Position numbers and translations under genes: made by a program. This document shows, piece after piece, positions 13,786-22,095 of a DNA stretch of 26,142 nt. Source of the stretch: JBBQKG01 sp038326655. GTDB lineage: Bacteria > Actinomycetota > Thermoleophilia > Solirubrobacterales > JBBDJG01. The notes under the pieces are model-generated. The model searched no databases and was not told the DNA's origin. It saw only the letters and a list, made by a program, of their open reading frames with translations. Positions within the stretch are counted from its first letter, which is position 1. Each line of letters opens with the position of its first letter. Where the stretch lies: the NCBI GenBank assembly GCA_038326655.1, contig JBBQKG010000032.1, positions 1-26,142 of the forward strand, written 5' to 3'.

Positions 13786-15689
13786 GCTGCATCCTTAATC
13801 CGATCGGCAACCTCCGGGAGGGGCATTAGGCCCAGGTCGCCTTCCCCGTGGCGGCGCACGGACGCGCCCGTTGTGCGCTCCTCTTCGTCGCCTACGACCA
13901 GCATGAACGGCACCTTCGCGAGCTCGGCGTCGCGGATCTTTCGCCCGACCGATTCCGAGCGCTCGTCCAGCTCCGCCCGGATGCCCGCGCCGCGCAGGAC
14001 GTCGAGCACCCGTGCGGCAAAGGCGGCGTGGCGGTCGGCGATCGGGAGCACCCGCGCCTGGACCGGCGCGAGCCAGACCGGGAACTCGCCCGCATGGTGC
14101 TCGATCAGGATCCCGAGGAACCGCTCGATCGACCCCAGCAGCGCGCGGTGGATCATCACGGGCGTGCGCTGTTGGTCGTCGGCGGTCGTGTAGGTGAGGT
14201 CGAAGCGCTCGGGCATGAAGAAGTCGAGCTGACAGGTGCCGCACTGCCAGGAGCGGCCGAGCGCGTCGGTGATGTGGAAGTCGATCTTCGGGCCGTAGAA
14301 GGCGCCGTCCCCTTCGTTCACGGTGTAGGCGCGGCCCATCTCGTCGAGCGCGCGCGCCAGCGCCTCCTCGGCCGTGCGCCACTGCTCGTCGGTGCCGATC
14401 GACTTCTCGGGTCGCGTGGACAGCTCGACGTGCGCGTCCTCGAAGCCGAACTGCCCGTAGAGCTCGTCGATCGCCTCGGTGATGTCGGACACCTCGGCCA
14501 CGATCTGATCTTCCGTGCAGTAGACGTGTGCGTCGTCCTGGGTGAAGGCGCGCACGCGCAAGAGGCCGTGGAGCACGCCCTCGCGCTCGTTCCTGGTGCA
14601 GAGCCCGAACTCCGCGAGGCGCAGCGGCAGGTCGCGGTACGAGCGCCGCTCGGAGCCGAACACGAGGCAGGCGCCGGGGCAGTTCATCGGCTTGATCGCG
14701 TACTGCCGGTGCTCGTCGCCGGTGAAGAACATGTTCTCGCGGTAGTTGTCCCAGTGCCCGGAGCGGTGCCACAGCTCCACGTCGAGGAGGTTCGGCGTCT
14801 TGATCTCCTGGTAGCCGCGCTTGTCGAGCTGCGCGCGCACGGCGCGCTGGATCTCGTTCACGACCACCATCCCGTGCGGGAGGTAGAACGGCATCCCGGG
14901 CGACTCCTGGCGCAGCAGGAACAGCCCCAGCTGTGGCCCCAGCCGGCGGTGGTCCCGCGCGCGCGCCTGCTCGAGCGCCTCGAGATGGCGCTCGAGCTCC
15001 TGGTTGGAGGAGAACGCGGTGCCGTAGATCCGCGTGAGCATCCTGTTGTGCTCGTCGCCGCGCCAATAGGCGCCCGCCAGCGAGAGCAGCCTGAAGGCCT
15101 TGATGCGCCCGGTCGAGGGCGCATGGGGACCGCGGCAGAGATCGGTGAACGGGCCGTTGCGGTAGAGCGACACGGTACTCACGCCCTCGTTCCCGACCAG
15201 GTCGCGGATCAACTCCACCTTGTAGGGCTGGTCCTCTGCGGCGAAACGCCGCTCGGCGTCCTCGACGGGCACGTCGCTGCGCTCGAACGGCTCGTCGGCG
15301 CCGATGTGCTCGCGCATCCGTGCCTCGATCTGCTCGAGGTCGTCATCCGAGAGCTTCACGCCCTCCGGGAACTCGAAGTCGTAGTAGAAGCCGGACTCGA
15401 TCGGCGGGCCGATCGACACCTTCGTGCCGGGATACAGCTCGGTCACGGCGGTCGCCATCACGTGCGCGGCATCGTGGCGGATCAGCGGGAGCGCCTCCGG
15501 CGAGCGGTCCGTGACGATCTCGAGCTGCGCGCCGTCGGGCGGCCGGGCGGACAGGTCGCGGACCTCGCCGTCGACCTTCACGGCCAGCGCCGCCTTCGCG
15601 AGCCCGGGTCCGATTGCAGCCGCCGCGTCAGCGCCCGTCGCGCCCTCGGCCAGCTCGAGCTCCTTGCCGTCTGGAAGCACCACCTTCAT
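13782..15689 (-). CDS. thrS: Threonyl-tRNA synthetase
   Basis: A 635-residue enzyme, normal length. Domains in order are TGS (about 1-62), an editing domain with H72 and H76 in RHDAAHVMAT plus the later DLCRGPH block, the class II catalytic core, and a C-terminal anticodon-binding domain from about 530. Zinc-site blocks are visible: MNCPGACLVF, TQDDAHVYC and VMIHRALLGSIERF. The ATG at 15689 has no clear ribosome site. TAGCAT ends nine bases upstream and could be a -10 box for a nearly leaderless mRNA, though I see no -35. infC follows after 129 bases with its own probable promoter. Confidence 0.97.
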   Translation of the reverse strand: MKVVLPDGKELELAEGATGADAAAAIGPGLAKAALAVKVDGEVRDLSARPPDGAQLEIVTDRSPEALPLIRHDAAHVMATAVTELYPGTKVSIGPPIESGFYYDFEFPEGVKLSDDDLEQIEARMREHIGADEPFERSDVPVEDAERRFAAEDQPYKVELIRDLVGNEGVSTVSLYRNGPFTDLCRGPHAPSTGRIKAFRLLSLAGAYWRGDEHNRMLTRIYGTAFSSNQELERHLEALEQARARDHRRLGPQLGLFLLRQESPGMPFYLPHGMVVVNEIQRAVRAQLDKRGYQEIKTPNLLDVELWHRSGHWDNYRENMFFTGDEHRQYAIKPMNCPGACLVFGSERRSYRDLPLRLAEFGLCTRNEREGVLHGLLRVRAFTQDDAHVYCTEDQIVAEVSDITEAIDELYGQFGFEDAHVELSTRPEKSIGTDEQWRTAEEALARALDEMGRAYTVNEGDGAFYGPKIDFHITDALGRSWQCGTCQLDFFMPERFDLTYTTADDQQRTPVMIHRALLGSIERFLGILIEHHAGEFPVWLAPVQARVLPIADRHAAFAARVLDVLRGAGIRAELDERSESVGRKIRDAELAKVPFMLVVGDEEERTTGASVRRHGEGDLGLMPLPEVADRIKDAA

Positions 15690-15722
15690 CGCGGCGTGAT
15701 GCTAACGCGGGGGGCGAAACGG

Positions 15723-16136
15723 CTAGCGACCCGCCCGCTCCGGCAGGCCGGCGGCTGCGAGGGCTTCGGCTCGGTCGGTGAACGTCCGCATCCGCACGGC
15801 CCTGCCGTCCTTGATCTCGTAGAGCCAGGTGGCAGGCTGGTTCTCCAACTCGACACCGCTGGCTCGTCCGCGGGCGCGCCAGCGGCCGAGGACGAGGACC
15901 CGGTCGCCGAGATCGCGGTACTCCTCGTAGCAGGGCTCGAAGTACTCCCAATCCCTGGCGAGCTCCTCGAGCCAGAGGCGGACGCCGTCGCGTCCTCGAT
16001 ACACACGGCCTTCCAGCGCGGCCATGATCGGGATCCACTCCACGTCGGGGTCGAGCAGCTCGATGAACGAAGGAATGTCGCCGCGGTTGTACGCGTCGAT
16101 GAGGCGCCGCGTGACCTCGAGGTTGTCCTGAGACAT
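15723..16136 (-). CDS. SnoaL-like / NTF2-fold protein
   Basis: 137 residues with the typical start SQDNLEVTRRLIDAYNRGD, then LLDPDVEWIP and YRGRDGVRLWLEEL, and the strand region VLVLGRWRARGRASG. These match the SnoaL-like branch of the NTF2 cone-fold family, which includes small-molecule isomerases, cyclases and many proteins of unknown role that are abundant in actinobacteria. No substrate can be assigned. The ATG at 16136 has a poor ribosome site. The gene is divergent from the Rpf-like gene and shares the control region between them. Confidence 0.8.
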   Translation of the reverse strand: MSQDNLEVTRRLIDAYNRGDIPSFIELLDPDVEWIPIMAALEGRVYRGRDGVRLWLEELARDWEYFEPCYEEYRDLGDRVLVLGRWRARGRASGVELENQPATWLYEIKDGRAVRMRTFTDRAEALAAAGLPERAGR

Positions 16137-16225
16137 CGCCCGCGCAGTATCTCGCAGGCCAAGGCTCGACCTACGCGCCGGCGGCGCAAGCAGTGGGGAT
16201 CGCCATGTGTGCGATCGGTCACAGA

Positions 16226-16240
16226 TTGACGCATAGTCAA
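16226..16240. promoter_or_regulatory. Operator-like inverted repeat 1 (TTGAC-N5-GTCAA)
   Basis: TTGAC at 16226-16230 and GTCAA at 16236-16240 form a perfect five-base inverted repeat. TTGACG here can serve as a -35 box; TACGGT at 16252-16257 fits the actinobacterial -10 pattern TANNNT, but the 20-base spacer is long. Confidence 0.5.
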
Positions 16241-16263
16241 CTAGGTGTTGCTACGGTCGCTGA

Positions 16264-16279
16264 TTGACGAATCGGTCAA
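16264..16279. promoter_or_regulatory. Operator-like inverted repeat 2 (TTGAC-N6-GTCAA)
   Basis: The same half-sites as repeat 1, with a six-base spacer, about 38 bases downstream. The shared eight bases GATTGACG start both repeats. If TACGGT is the -10 box, this repeat covers the transcription start, where a repressor would block initiation. Confidence 0.5.
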
Positions 16280-16319
16280 GGGGTACGCACCGGTGACTTC
16301 GAGTCCCTGCTACCCACAG

Positions 16320-16512
16320 CCCCGCGCCGACACGACGTTCGCGGCGGGGACTGACGCAAAACGACGCGGTAACGCTTTTGGGCATGAGCGCGCTCGAGAA
16401 ACGTGCGCTCGGCTGGATGTCCATCGGCACGCCGCCTGAAGGAGGTGGCTGACTGGCGAACGCTGCAAGAGGGAGAGAGGCCGACATCTGACCAGCGACA
16501 TGAGGAGGACCA
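16320..16512 (+). promoter_or_regulatory. Structured 5' leader of the Rpf-like gene, possible riboswitch
   Basis: Two hairpins are clear: CCCCGC (16320-16325) with GCGGGG (16344-16349), and GAGCGCGC (16386-16393) with GTGCGCTC (16403-16410). Between and after them, GGTAACGCTTTTGGGCATGA and CCGACATCTGACC loosely resemble conserved parts of the c-di-AMP (ydaO) riboswitch, which precedes rpf genes in other actinobacteria. Several highly conserved positions do not match, so class membership is uncertain. Confidence 0.3.
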
Positions 16513-17136
16513 TTGAAGGCCCCCCTGATTGCCGTAATCAGCGTCGGCATCGCAGCAGCGGCACCAGCAGTTGCGATCTCGGCCAAGGAGCCGAGCAGGG
16601 CAGTGAGCCAGCCAACGGCGCAAAGCCCTGTGACTGACCCACACCAGCCCATCGGGCCGGTACTGATCGATGAAACGGCAAATCAAGACAAGCAGCACAA
16701 GCAGCTCGTGAAGCGGTTCCTGAGGCTCAGAAACCGCGCGAACCGCCTGATCGCAAAGCGCGACGGGCACCGCAGGCCAACGCACGTGCGCACCGCCAAG
16801 CAGGTGCACTGGTCGAACCATGGGCTGCGTGGCGAGATCCGCAAGCTGAGGAAGCGGGTCCGCAAGGTGAGCAGGCGCCTGCGCGGTCAACGCGCGGGGC
16901 TGAACTCGGGCGTGCACTCGGTGCTCGAGCGGATCGCGGCCTGCGAGTCGCACGGCAACCCCCGTGCGATCGGAGGCGGTGGCGCGTTCCGCGGTAAGTA
17001 CCAGTTCACATACGGCACCTGGGCGGCCGTGGGCGGCAGGGGCGATCCCGCCTCCGCCCCCGAGCCGGAGCAGGACCGCCGCGCCGCAATGCTCTTGCAG
17101 CGGTCGGGCTCGTCGCCCTGGCCTGTCTGCGGTTGA
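16513..17136 (+). CDS. Secreted resuscitation-promoting-factor-like muralytic enzyme
   Basis: 207 residues. An N-terminal signal peptide (about 1-24, ending in an Ala-rich stretch) is followed by a basic, probably helical linker rich in Arg and Lys (about 60-130). A C-terminal Rpf/transglycosylase-like domain (136-207) follows. Its catalytic glutamate is E145 in AACESHGNP; GKYQFTYGTWAAVGG and the final WPVC are also diagnostic, with C144 and C206 placed for the usual disulfide. The domain would cut cell-wall glycan during growth or wake-up from dormancy. TTG at 16513 is chosen because AGGAGG lies four bases upstream. The long structured leader suggests control at the RNA level. Confidence 0.85.
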   Translation: MKAPLIAVISVGIAAAAPAVAISAKEPSRAVSQPTAQSPVTDPHQPIGPVLIDETANQDKQHKQLVKRFLRLRNRANRLIAKRDGHRRPTHVRTAKQVHWSNHGLRGEIRKLRKRVRKVSRRLRGQRAGLNSGVHSVLERIAACESHGNPRAIGGGGAFRGKYQFTYGTWAAVGGRGDPASAPEPEQDRRAAMLLQRSGSSPWPVCG

Positions 17137-17171
17137 GCAGGACGCCCGGCATGACACACGGCGACCGAAAT

Positions 17172-17193
17172 GGGCCGCGCCTCAGCGCGGCCC
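17172..17193. terminator. Hairpin between convergent genes, candidate two-way terminator
   Basis: GGGCCGCGC (17172-17180) and GCGCGGCCC (17185-17193) form a perfect nine-pair stem with a four-base loop, between the ends of the Rpf-like and hydrolase genes. The hydrolase stop codon lies in and beside the loop. There is only a short T run on the minus side (CATTTC) and none on the plus side. Confidence 0.5.
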
Positions 17194-18006
17194 GTCGTCG
17201 TGCTGGCTGCGTTCGCCGAGTGGCACGACGGCCGTCAGGCCACGGATCACGCCTGAGGTGATGTCCGGACGGGAGATCGCACCGTCCTCCACCTCGAGGA
17301 TTTGGGCCTCGGGCAGGATCGCGCGGGTCCGGCGCGCGACCTCGATCGGGAACCAAGGATTGGTCCCGTCCTCGAGCAGCCACAGGCGCTCGCCGAGCAC
17401 CAGCGCCTCCTCCTTCACGTCGTCGGCGATCCAGTTCTTCATGCGCGGGAGCGCCGCCTCCTGGGGCACCATCTCGACCGTCACGGCAACCCGCTCCCGC
17501 ACGTCGTCCTCGTCCCAGTCCGGATTGGCGGTCGTGAACATGGTGCGCAGGGCGCCGCGGTAGTCGTTGCCCATCATCTCGACGAGTGCGCGCAGCACCG
17601 ACTCCGAGCCGGCGAGCGCCTCCGTTCCCTCGACCGCGTGGAGACCGACCGGATTGCCGGCCGGGCTGACCACCGCGCTCACGAGGTCCGGCCGGCGCGC
17701 GGCCACCCGCACGGCCCGGTTGCAGCCGTCGGCGAATGCGACCACCACCGCCTGCGCCCCCGCGGCCTCGATCACGGCCTCCAGGTCGGCCGTGTCGGTC
17801 CCGCTGTCGTAGGGTCCCCGGCGGGTCGAGTCGCCGGTCCCCCGGAGGTTGTAGGTGACGACCCGATGGTCACGGGCCAGGTCGGAGAGCAGGCCCTCGA
17901 AGGTCTCCGCGCGGCCGAAGAACTGGTTCGCGAGGACGACCAGCGGGCCCTCGCCCAGCTCGTCCCATGCGAGGTCGACTCCGTCGGGGCGCGTCAGGTA
18001 TCGCAT
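17182..18006 (-). CDS. Alpha/beta-hydrolase-fold protein apparently lacking the catalytic triad
   Basis: 274 residues with a clear alpha/beta-hydrolase plan: opening strands with DGVDLAWDELGEGP, an RVVTYNLRGTGDS turn, and the nucleophile elbow strand VVVAFADGCNRAV. At the elbow, where GxSxG is expected, the sequence is A90-F-A92-D-G94, so the serine is replaced by alanine. The usual acid position reads GTNPWFP with asparagine in place of aspartate. The usual GH before the last helix reads DGAISRPD, with A243 for histidine. It is therefore likely not a standard esterase and may bind a ligand or partner. D93 as an alternative nucleophile cannot be fully excluded. The ATG is seven bases after the SRPBCC stop. 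Confidence 0.8.
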   Translation of the reverse strand: MRYLTRPDGVDLAWDELGEGPLVVLANQFFGRAETFEGLLSDLARDHRVVTYNLRGTGDSTRRGPYDSGTDTADLEAVIEAAGAQAVVVAFADGCNRAVRVAARRPDLVSAVVSPAGNPVGLHAVEGTEALAGSESVLRALVEMMGNDYRGALRTMFTTANPDWDEDDVRERVAVTVEMVPQEAALPRMKNWIADDVKEEALVLGERLWLLEDGTNPWFPIEVARRTRAILPEAQILEVEDGAISRPDITSGVIRGLTAVVPLGERSQHDDGPR

Positions 18007-18013
18007 CGGCTGC

Positions 18014-18451
18014 TCAGGAAGTCGACTGCTCGCGCTTCGCCGCCTCGGCCAGCGCCTCCAGCGTCTGATCGGTCCAGCGGCGATAGAAGCGTTTTCCGGT
18101 GAGGACGTCGATCATCTTGTATGCCGGGCTGTGCGGGTCCATGCCGGCTTCGAGGTCGACGAACGTGCCGCCGGCTGCCTCGGTCACCACGAAGCGGTTG
18201 AACGTTCCGCTGTCCAGGCATCGAACCATCAGCTCGTGGCAGTCGTCGAGCTTCTCGATCTCAAGCGTCGTCTCGTCGGTCCCCACCGGTGTCTTGAAGA
18301 CACGCCGGTAGGTGCACCCCTGGCCGATCTCGTCGCATTTGACCTCGACCACGCGCGGGATCCACTCGGGATGACGATTCGGGTCCGAGACGAGATCCCA
18401 GATCACCTGCACGGGAGCGTCGATGTGGGCCTGACGCCGAAAGGCCGACAC
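18014..18451 (-). CDS. SRPBCC-family ligand-binding protein (polyketide cyclase/dehydrase-like)
   Basis: 145 residues. The opening strand and helix (HIDAPVQVIWDLVSDPNRHPEWIP) and the C-terminal long helix (RRWTDQTLEALAEAAKREQ) fit the START/Bet v1-like fold, which holds a hydrophobic ligand in a deep pocket. GTG at 18451 overlaps the cyclase stop by one base (TAGTG), the same junction type seen in the arg genes. No catalytic residues can be assigned. The tight link to the cyclase and the hydrolase-fold gene suggests a shared pathway, possibly sensing or carrying a hydrophobic compound (inference). Confidence 0.8.
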   Translation of the reverse strand: MSAFRRQAHIDAPVQVIWDLVSDPNRHPEWIPRVVEVKCDEIGQGCTYRRVFKTPVGTDETTLEIEKLDDCHELMVRCLDSGTFNRFVVTEAAGGTFVDLEAGMDPHSPAYKMIDVLTGKRFYRRWTDQTLEALAEAAKREQSTS

Positions 18452-21400
18452 TAGACCAGCGCGCGCGCCCAGCGCGCAAGGTGATCCACGCCGAGGCGCT
18501 CGAACTCGGCCGCGGCCTTGTCGAGCAGCGCGTTCGCATCGGCCTCCTCGGCGTGAGCGAGCAGGTGCCCGAGCAGCAGATCGCAGACCGCGGTGTCGAG
18601 CGGCCGCCCGAGGCCGTCCCAGAGGTCTCGTGCCTCCTGCATCTGGCGCCTGCACTCGTCGGTGTCCGCGGCAGTCGTGGCGAGCGCCTCCAGCGCCGCC
18701 GCCTCGCCGACCGGATAGTGCAGCCGCTCGGCCAGGTGCCCCGCCTCCTCGGCCGCCTCACGGGCGACGCCGGTCTTGCCGGAGATCTTGAGCGTGATCG
18801 CGCGCGCCGACATCGCCTCGATCGACTGTGCGATCAGGCCGGCGCGCTCGCACACGTCGAGCGCACGGTCCAGCTCGGTGATCGCGCCGGAGTGATCGCC
18901 GCGATCGCGCAGCGTGCGCCCCAGCCAGTAGAGCGCCGAGAATGCGACCTCGGACCAGCCGACCTGCTCGGCTAGCTCGTAAGCGCGCCTGCACCAGCGC
19001 TCGGAGTCATCCCACCTGCCTTCGCGCCACGCGAGCACGCCGCGCAGCACGCACGGGTAGCAGAGCTTGCCCACGAGGCCCTCCCGCTCGGCCAGGTCGG
19101 CGCTGGCCTCGGCTGCCTGCTCGACCGCGTCCCAGTCCGCCCGGTAGGAGGCGACCTGCGCGATCGACGATTGCAGCTCGACCTGCGCCGGCAGGTCGCC
19201 GATCTGCTGGGCGAGCGCCAGCGCCTCTCCGTAGGCCTCGCTCGCACCCGCGTAGTCGGCTTCCGACACCTCGAGGTGGTGGCCGAGCGTGAGCAGCGCG
19301 CGGATCGTCTCCGCGTCGTCGGAGTCGCGCGCCAGCTCGACCGACCGCTCGAGGTTCTCGCGCGCCTTCGCGGTATCTCCGATCCGCCCGAAGACCCTGC
19401 CGAAGATCCCGTGCGCGCGGCTTGCGACGCGGGTCTCCTGAAGCTTCTCGGCCAGCCGCAGCGCCTTTTCGGAAGCATAAATCGCAAGCATGTTGTCGCC
19501 TGCGTGCATGTACAGGGAGGCCGCCTCCTCGTAGAGGTGCACCAGCTCGAGGCACGGCGGGCCGTCCTTGAGCAGGTTGATGCCCTTCTGGTAGCGCTCG
19601 ATCGCGAGCTTGCGCTCCCCCATGTGCCACAGGCCGGCGCCGATCTTGCGGTGGAGGTCGGCGACGCGCGTCAGGTCCTCCTGGCGGCGGTGGTACTCGA
19701 GGCACTCCTCCCAGAGCTCGACCGCGGCCGCCACGCGGCCCATCCGGAACGCCACGTCGCCCTGCTTCTCGATCACCCGCGCCATCGTCTCGGGGTCATG
19801 TGGGCACTCGATCCGGCGCACCGCCTCGTAGTGCTCGAACGCCTCGGGGTTCGAGTAGAGCGCCGCGGCCGTGTCGCCGGCCGCCTCGAGGAAGTGGAGC
19901 GCCTTGTGGTGGATCGGCTCCATCTCGACGTGCTCGACGCCCGCCTCGGCACCGAGCGTCGCGGCCCGCCCGTAGTGCTCGGCGAGCAGCGGCACGACCT
20001 CCTCGGCCCGCTCGCCGGCGCGGTCCTCGATGAACTGGCCGATCTCGAAGTGCTTCCGCCAGCGGACGCTCTTCGGCAGCATGCCGTAGGCGACGTCGCG
20101 GATCAGCACGTGCTTGAACGCGTACTCGCGCTCCCCGGCAAGCCGCATCGTCTCGTCGGGCACGATGATGTCCTTCTCGCGAAGGTCGAGGAGCGCCTGC
20201 CGCAGCTCGTGGCCGTCCGGGACCGCGGCCGCGAGCGCTCCCTCCCAAAACGTGCGTCCCACGACCGCCGCGTGCTGGACCAGCCGGCGCTCGAGCGGCT
20301 CGAGCGAGTCCAGACGGGCCGCGAGCAGGCTCTGCACGCTGTCGGGGAGCTCGACCAGCTCGCCGCTCGACTCCTCCGCGAGCCTGCGGGCCATCTCCTC
20401 GGCGAAGAACGGGTTACCGCCGGCGCGCTCCGCGACCGCCTTGACGGCGCTGTCACCGGAGGCCGCACCGTCGGGCAGCAGCGCCTCGACCAGCTCTTGG
20501 GTCTGCTCCGTCGTGAGCGGGTCCAGCAGGATCGAGGTGGCCTCGAGGCGACCGCCGCCCCAGCCGGTGCGCCGCTCGAGCAGCTCGTCCCGGGCAAGGC
20601 AGAAGATCATCAGCGGGCCGCGCACCCACTGCGCGAGGTACTCGATCAGGTCCAGCATCCCGTGGTCGGCCCAGTGGATGTCCTCGAACACGAGCACGAG
20701 TGGATTGCGGAGCGCCATTCCCTCGATCACCGAGCGCACGGCCGAGAAGAACGACTCGCGCATCCGCTGGGGGTCGTCCCCGTCGGCGAGCGCGGCGTCC
20801 TGCGCGACCTCGAGGCCCAGCAGCCGCGCGATCACCGCAGCTCGGCGTTCGATCGGCTCGGCCTGCTCGGCGCCCGTGAACTCCATGAGATCCTCGATGT
20901 ACGCCAGGAGCTTCTCCCAGGCCTCCTCGCTGCTGTCGCCGTCCACGATCCCGGCCTCGGCGCGGATCACCTCGCCGAGCGCCCAGTAGACGATTCCCGA
21001 GCCGTACGGCAGGCAGCGTCCCTCACGGAAGGTCGGCGGCCGCTCGCCCGCCGTCAGCCGGCGCCCGAGCTCGAGCCGCAGCCGGGACTTGCCGACACCA
21101 GCCTGGCCGATCATCGTCACCAGGTGCGGACGGGCCTCGCGCGCGACCCGGCCGTAGATCGACTCGAGCAGCTCGAGCTTGTCCGTGCGCCCGACCAGCG
21201 GCGTCTCCGCGGCGGCCCCCCGCCGGACCGGCTGCGCCGCGAACAGGCCGACGGCCTCCCAGGCCGGGACCGGCTCCGCCTTGCCCTTCAGGGTCAGCGG
21301 CTCCAGCAGGCGATACTCGATCGCCCGGCTGGTCGCCCGGAAGGTCCTTTCGCCGACGGTCACAGAGCCGGGCTGCGCAGCGGTCTGGAGCCGCGCCGCG

Positions 21401-22062
21401 ACGTTCACGGTATCCCCGATCACGGTGTATCCGTCCCCGATCGCGCCCGCCGCGACCTCGCCGGTGTTGACGCCAACGCGCAGCGCGAGGCTGACACCGT
21501 AAGAGGAGGCGAGACGCTCGTTGATCTCCCCCATCGCCTCCTGCATGCCGAGCGCGGCGCGTACCGCGCGCTCGGCGTCGTCCTCGTGCGCCACGGGAGC
21601 GCCGAACACCGTCATCACGTTGTCGCCGATGTACTTGTCGACCGAGCCTCCGTAGCGGTCGACCTCGTTGCCGAGCCTCCGCAGGGCTCGGTCGATCAAG
21701 CTCTTCACCGCCTCGGGGTCCATGCGCTCGGCGACCGCCGTGTAGCCGGAGAGGTCGGCGAAGACGACCGTCACCTGGCGCCGCTCCTCCGGCGGCAGCT
21801 CGACCCGTGCCGGTGCCGGCGCGGGCGGCGGCCCGGGCCTGGGCGGCGCCTGCGTAGGACCGGGCGGCGCCTGCGTGGGCCCGCCTGCGAGCGAGGCGCC
21901 GCACGACATGCAGAAACGTGCCTCTGCCGGCGCCACCGTGCCACACGCCGGGCAGGCGCGCTCGAGCGCATTTCCGCACGACATGCAGAAACGTGCCTGC
22001 TCCGGATTATCGTGGCCGCAGTTCTGACAGACCCTGGCCATCCACATACCAAGATACGGCAT
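18451..22062 (-). CDS. Zinc-ribbon / class III adenylate cyclase / AAA ATPase / TPR signalling protein
   Basis: 1203 residues. Two zinc ribbons come first (C12, C15, C26, C29 and C37, C40, C51, C54), then a Pro-rich linker (60-90) and a class III cyclase domain (about 93-270). The cyclase residues look complete: metal aspartates D103 (FADLSGYT) and D147 (KYIGDNVM), adenine-specifying K143 and D217, and N220 and R224 in IGDTVNVAARL. An AAA/STAND-type ATPase follows, with Walker A GQAGVGKS (319-326) and Walker B LVLVFEDIHWAD (455-466). The C-terminal 450 residues are TPR-like helices for partner binding. An active, regulated cAMP source is predicted. The first ATG is used; ATGs at 22047 and 22041 are also possible, and the zinc ribbon starts right after the last. 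Confidence 0.93.
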   Translation of the reverse strand: MPYLGMWMARVCQNCGHDNPEQARFCMSCGNALERACPACGTVAPAEARFCMSCGASLAGGPTQAPPGPTQAPPRPGPPPAPAPARVELPPEERRQVTVVFADLSGYTAVAERMDPEAVKSLIDRALRRLGNEVDRYGGSVDKYIGDNVMTVFGAPVAHEDDAERAVRAALGMQEAMGEINERLASSYGVSLALRVGVNTGEVAAGAIGDGYTVIGDTVNVAARLQTAAQPGSVTVGERTFRATSRAIEYRLLEPLTLKGKAEPVPAWEAVGLFAAQPVRRGAAAETPLVGRTDKLELLESIYGRVAREARPHLVTMIGQAGVGKSRLRLELGRRLTAGERPPTFREGRCLPYGSGIVYWALGEVIRAEAGIVDGDSSEEAWEKLLAYIEDLMEFTGAEQAEPIERRAAVIARLLGLEVAQDAALADGDDPQRMRESFFSAVRSVIEGMALRNPLVLVFEDIHWADHGMLDLIEYLAQWVRGPLMIFCLARDELLERRTGWGGGRLEATSILLDPLTTEQTQELVEALLPDGAASGDSAVKAVAERAGGNPFFAEEMARRLAEESSGELVELPDSVQSLLAARLDSLEPLERRLVQHAAVVGRTFWEGALAAAVPDGHELRQALLDLREKDIIVPDETMRLAGEREYAFKHVLIRDVAYGMLPKSVRWRKHFEIGQFIEDRAGERAEEVVPLLAEHYGRAATLGAEAGVEHVEMEPIHHKALHFLEAAGDTAAALYSNPEAFEHYEAVRRIECPHDPETMARVIEKQGDVAFRMGRVAAAVELWEECLEYHRRQEDLTRVADLHRKIGAGLWHMGERKLAIERYQKGINLLKDGPPCLELVHLYEEAASLYMHAGDNMLAIYASEKALRLAEKLQETRVASRAHGIFGRVFGRIGDTAKARENLERSVELARDSDDAETIRALLTLGHHLEVSEADYAGASEAYGEALALAQQIGDLPAQVELQSSIAQVASYRADWDAVEQAAEASADLAEREGLVGKLCYPCVLRGVLAWREGRWDDSERWCRRAYELAEQVGWSEVAFSALYWLGRTLRDRGDHSGAITELDRALDVCERAGLIAQSIEAMSARAITLKISGKTGVAREAAEEAGHLAERLHYPVGEAAALEALATTAADTDECRRQMQEARDLWDGLGRPLDTAVCDLLLGHLLAHAEEADANALLDKAAAEFERLGVDHLARWARALV

Positions 22063-22095
22063 GCCGGCCCCGATCCGGGGTCGCTTTCCGGGGAG

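Larger units (their letters stand above)
16137..16512. other. Non-coding region between divergent genes (375 bases)
   Basis: No coding frame here is supported. It holds two TTGAC/GTCAA inverted repeats near its middle and, on the plus strand, a leader of about 250 bases with at least two good hairpins before the Rpf-like gene. The sub-features are listed separately. Confidence 0.7.

Noticed and set aside
13848..16229. Long plus-strand open frame opposite thrS and the SnoaL-like gene
   Set aside because: Antisense shadow; it would also cover the divergent control region, and the product has no domain signature.
16290..16316. tRNA-like 3' end (TTCGAGTCC followed by CTGCTACCCAC)
   Set aside because: The T stem does not pair properly and no matching 5' acceptor, D or anticodon arm is found upstream, so it is at most a chance likeness or worn remnant.
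22063..22095. CCCCG-GAT-CGGGG hairpin between the surface protein and cyclase genes as a terminator
   Set aside because: Only five pairs, a three-base loop and no T run.
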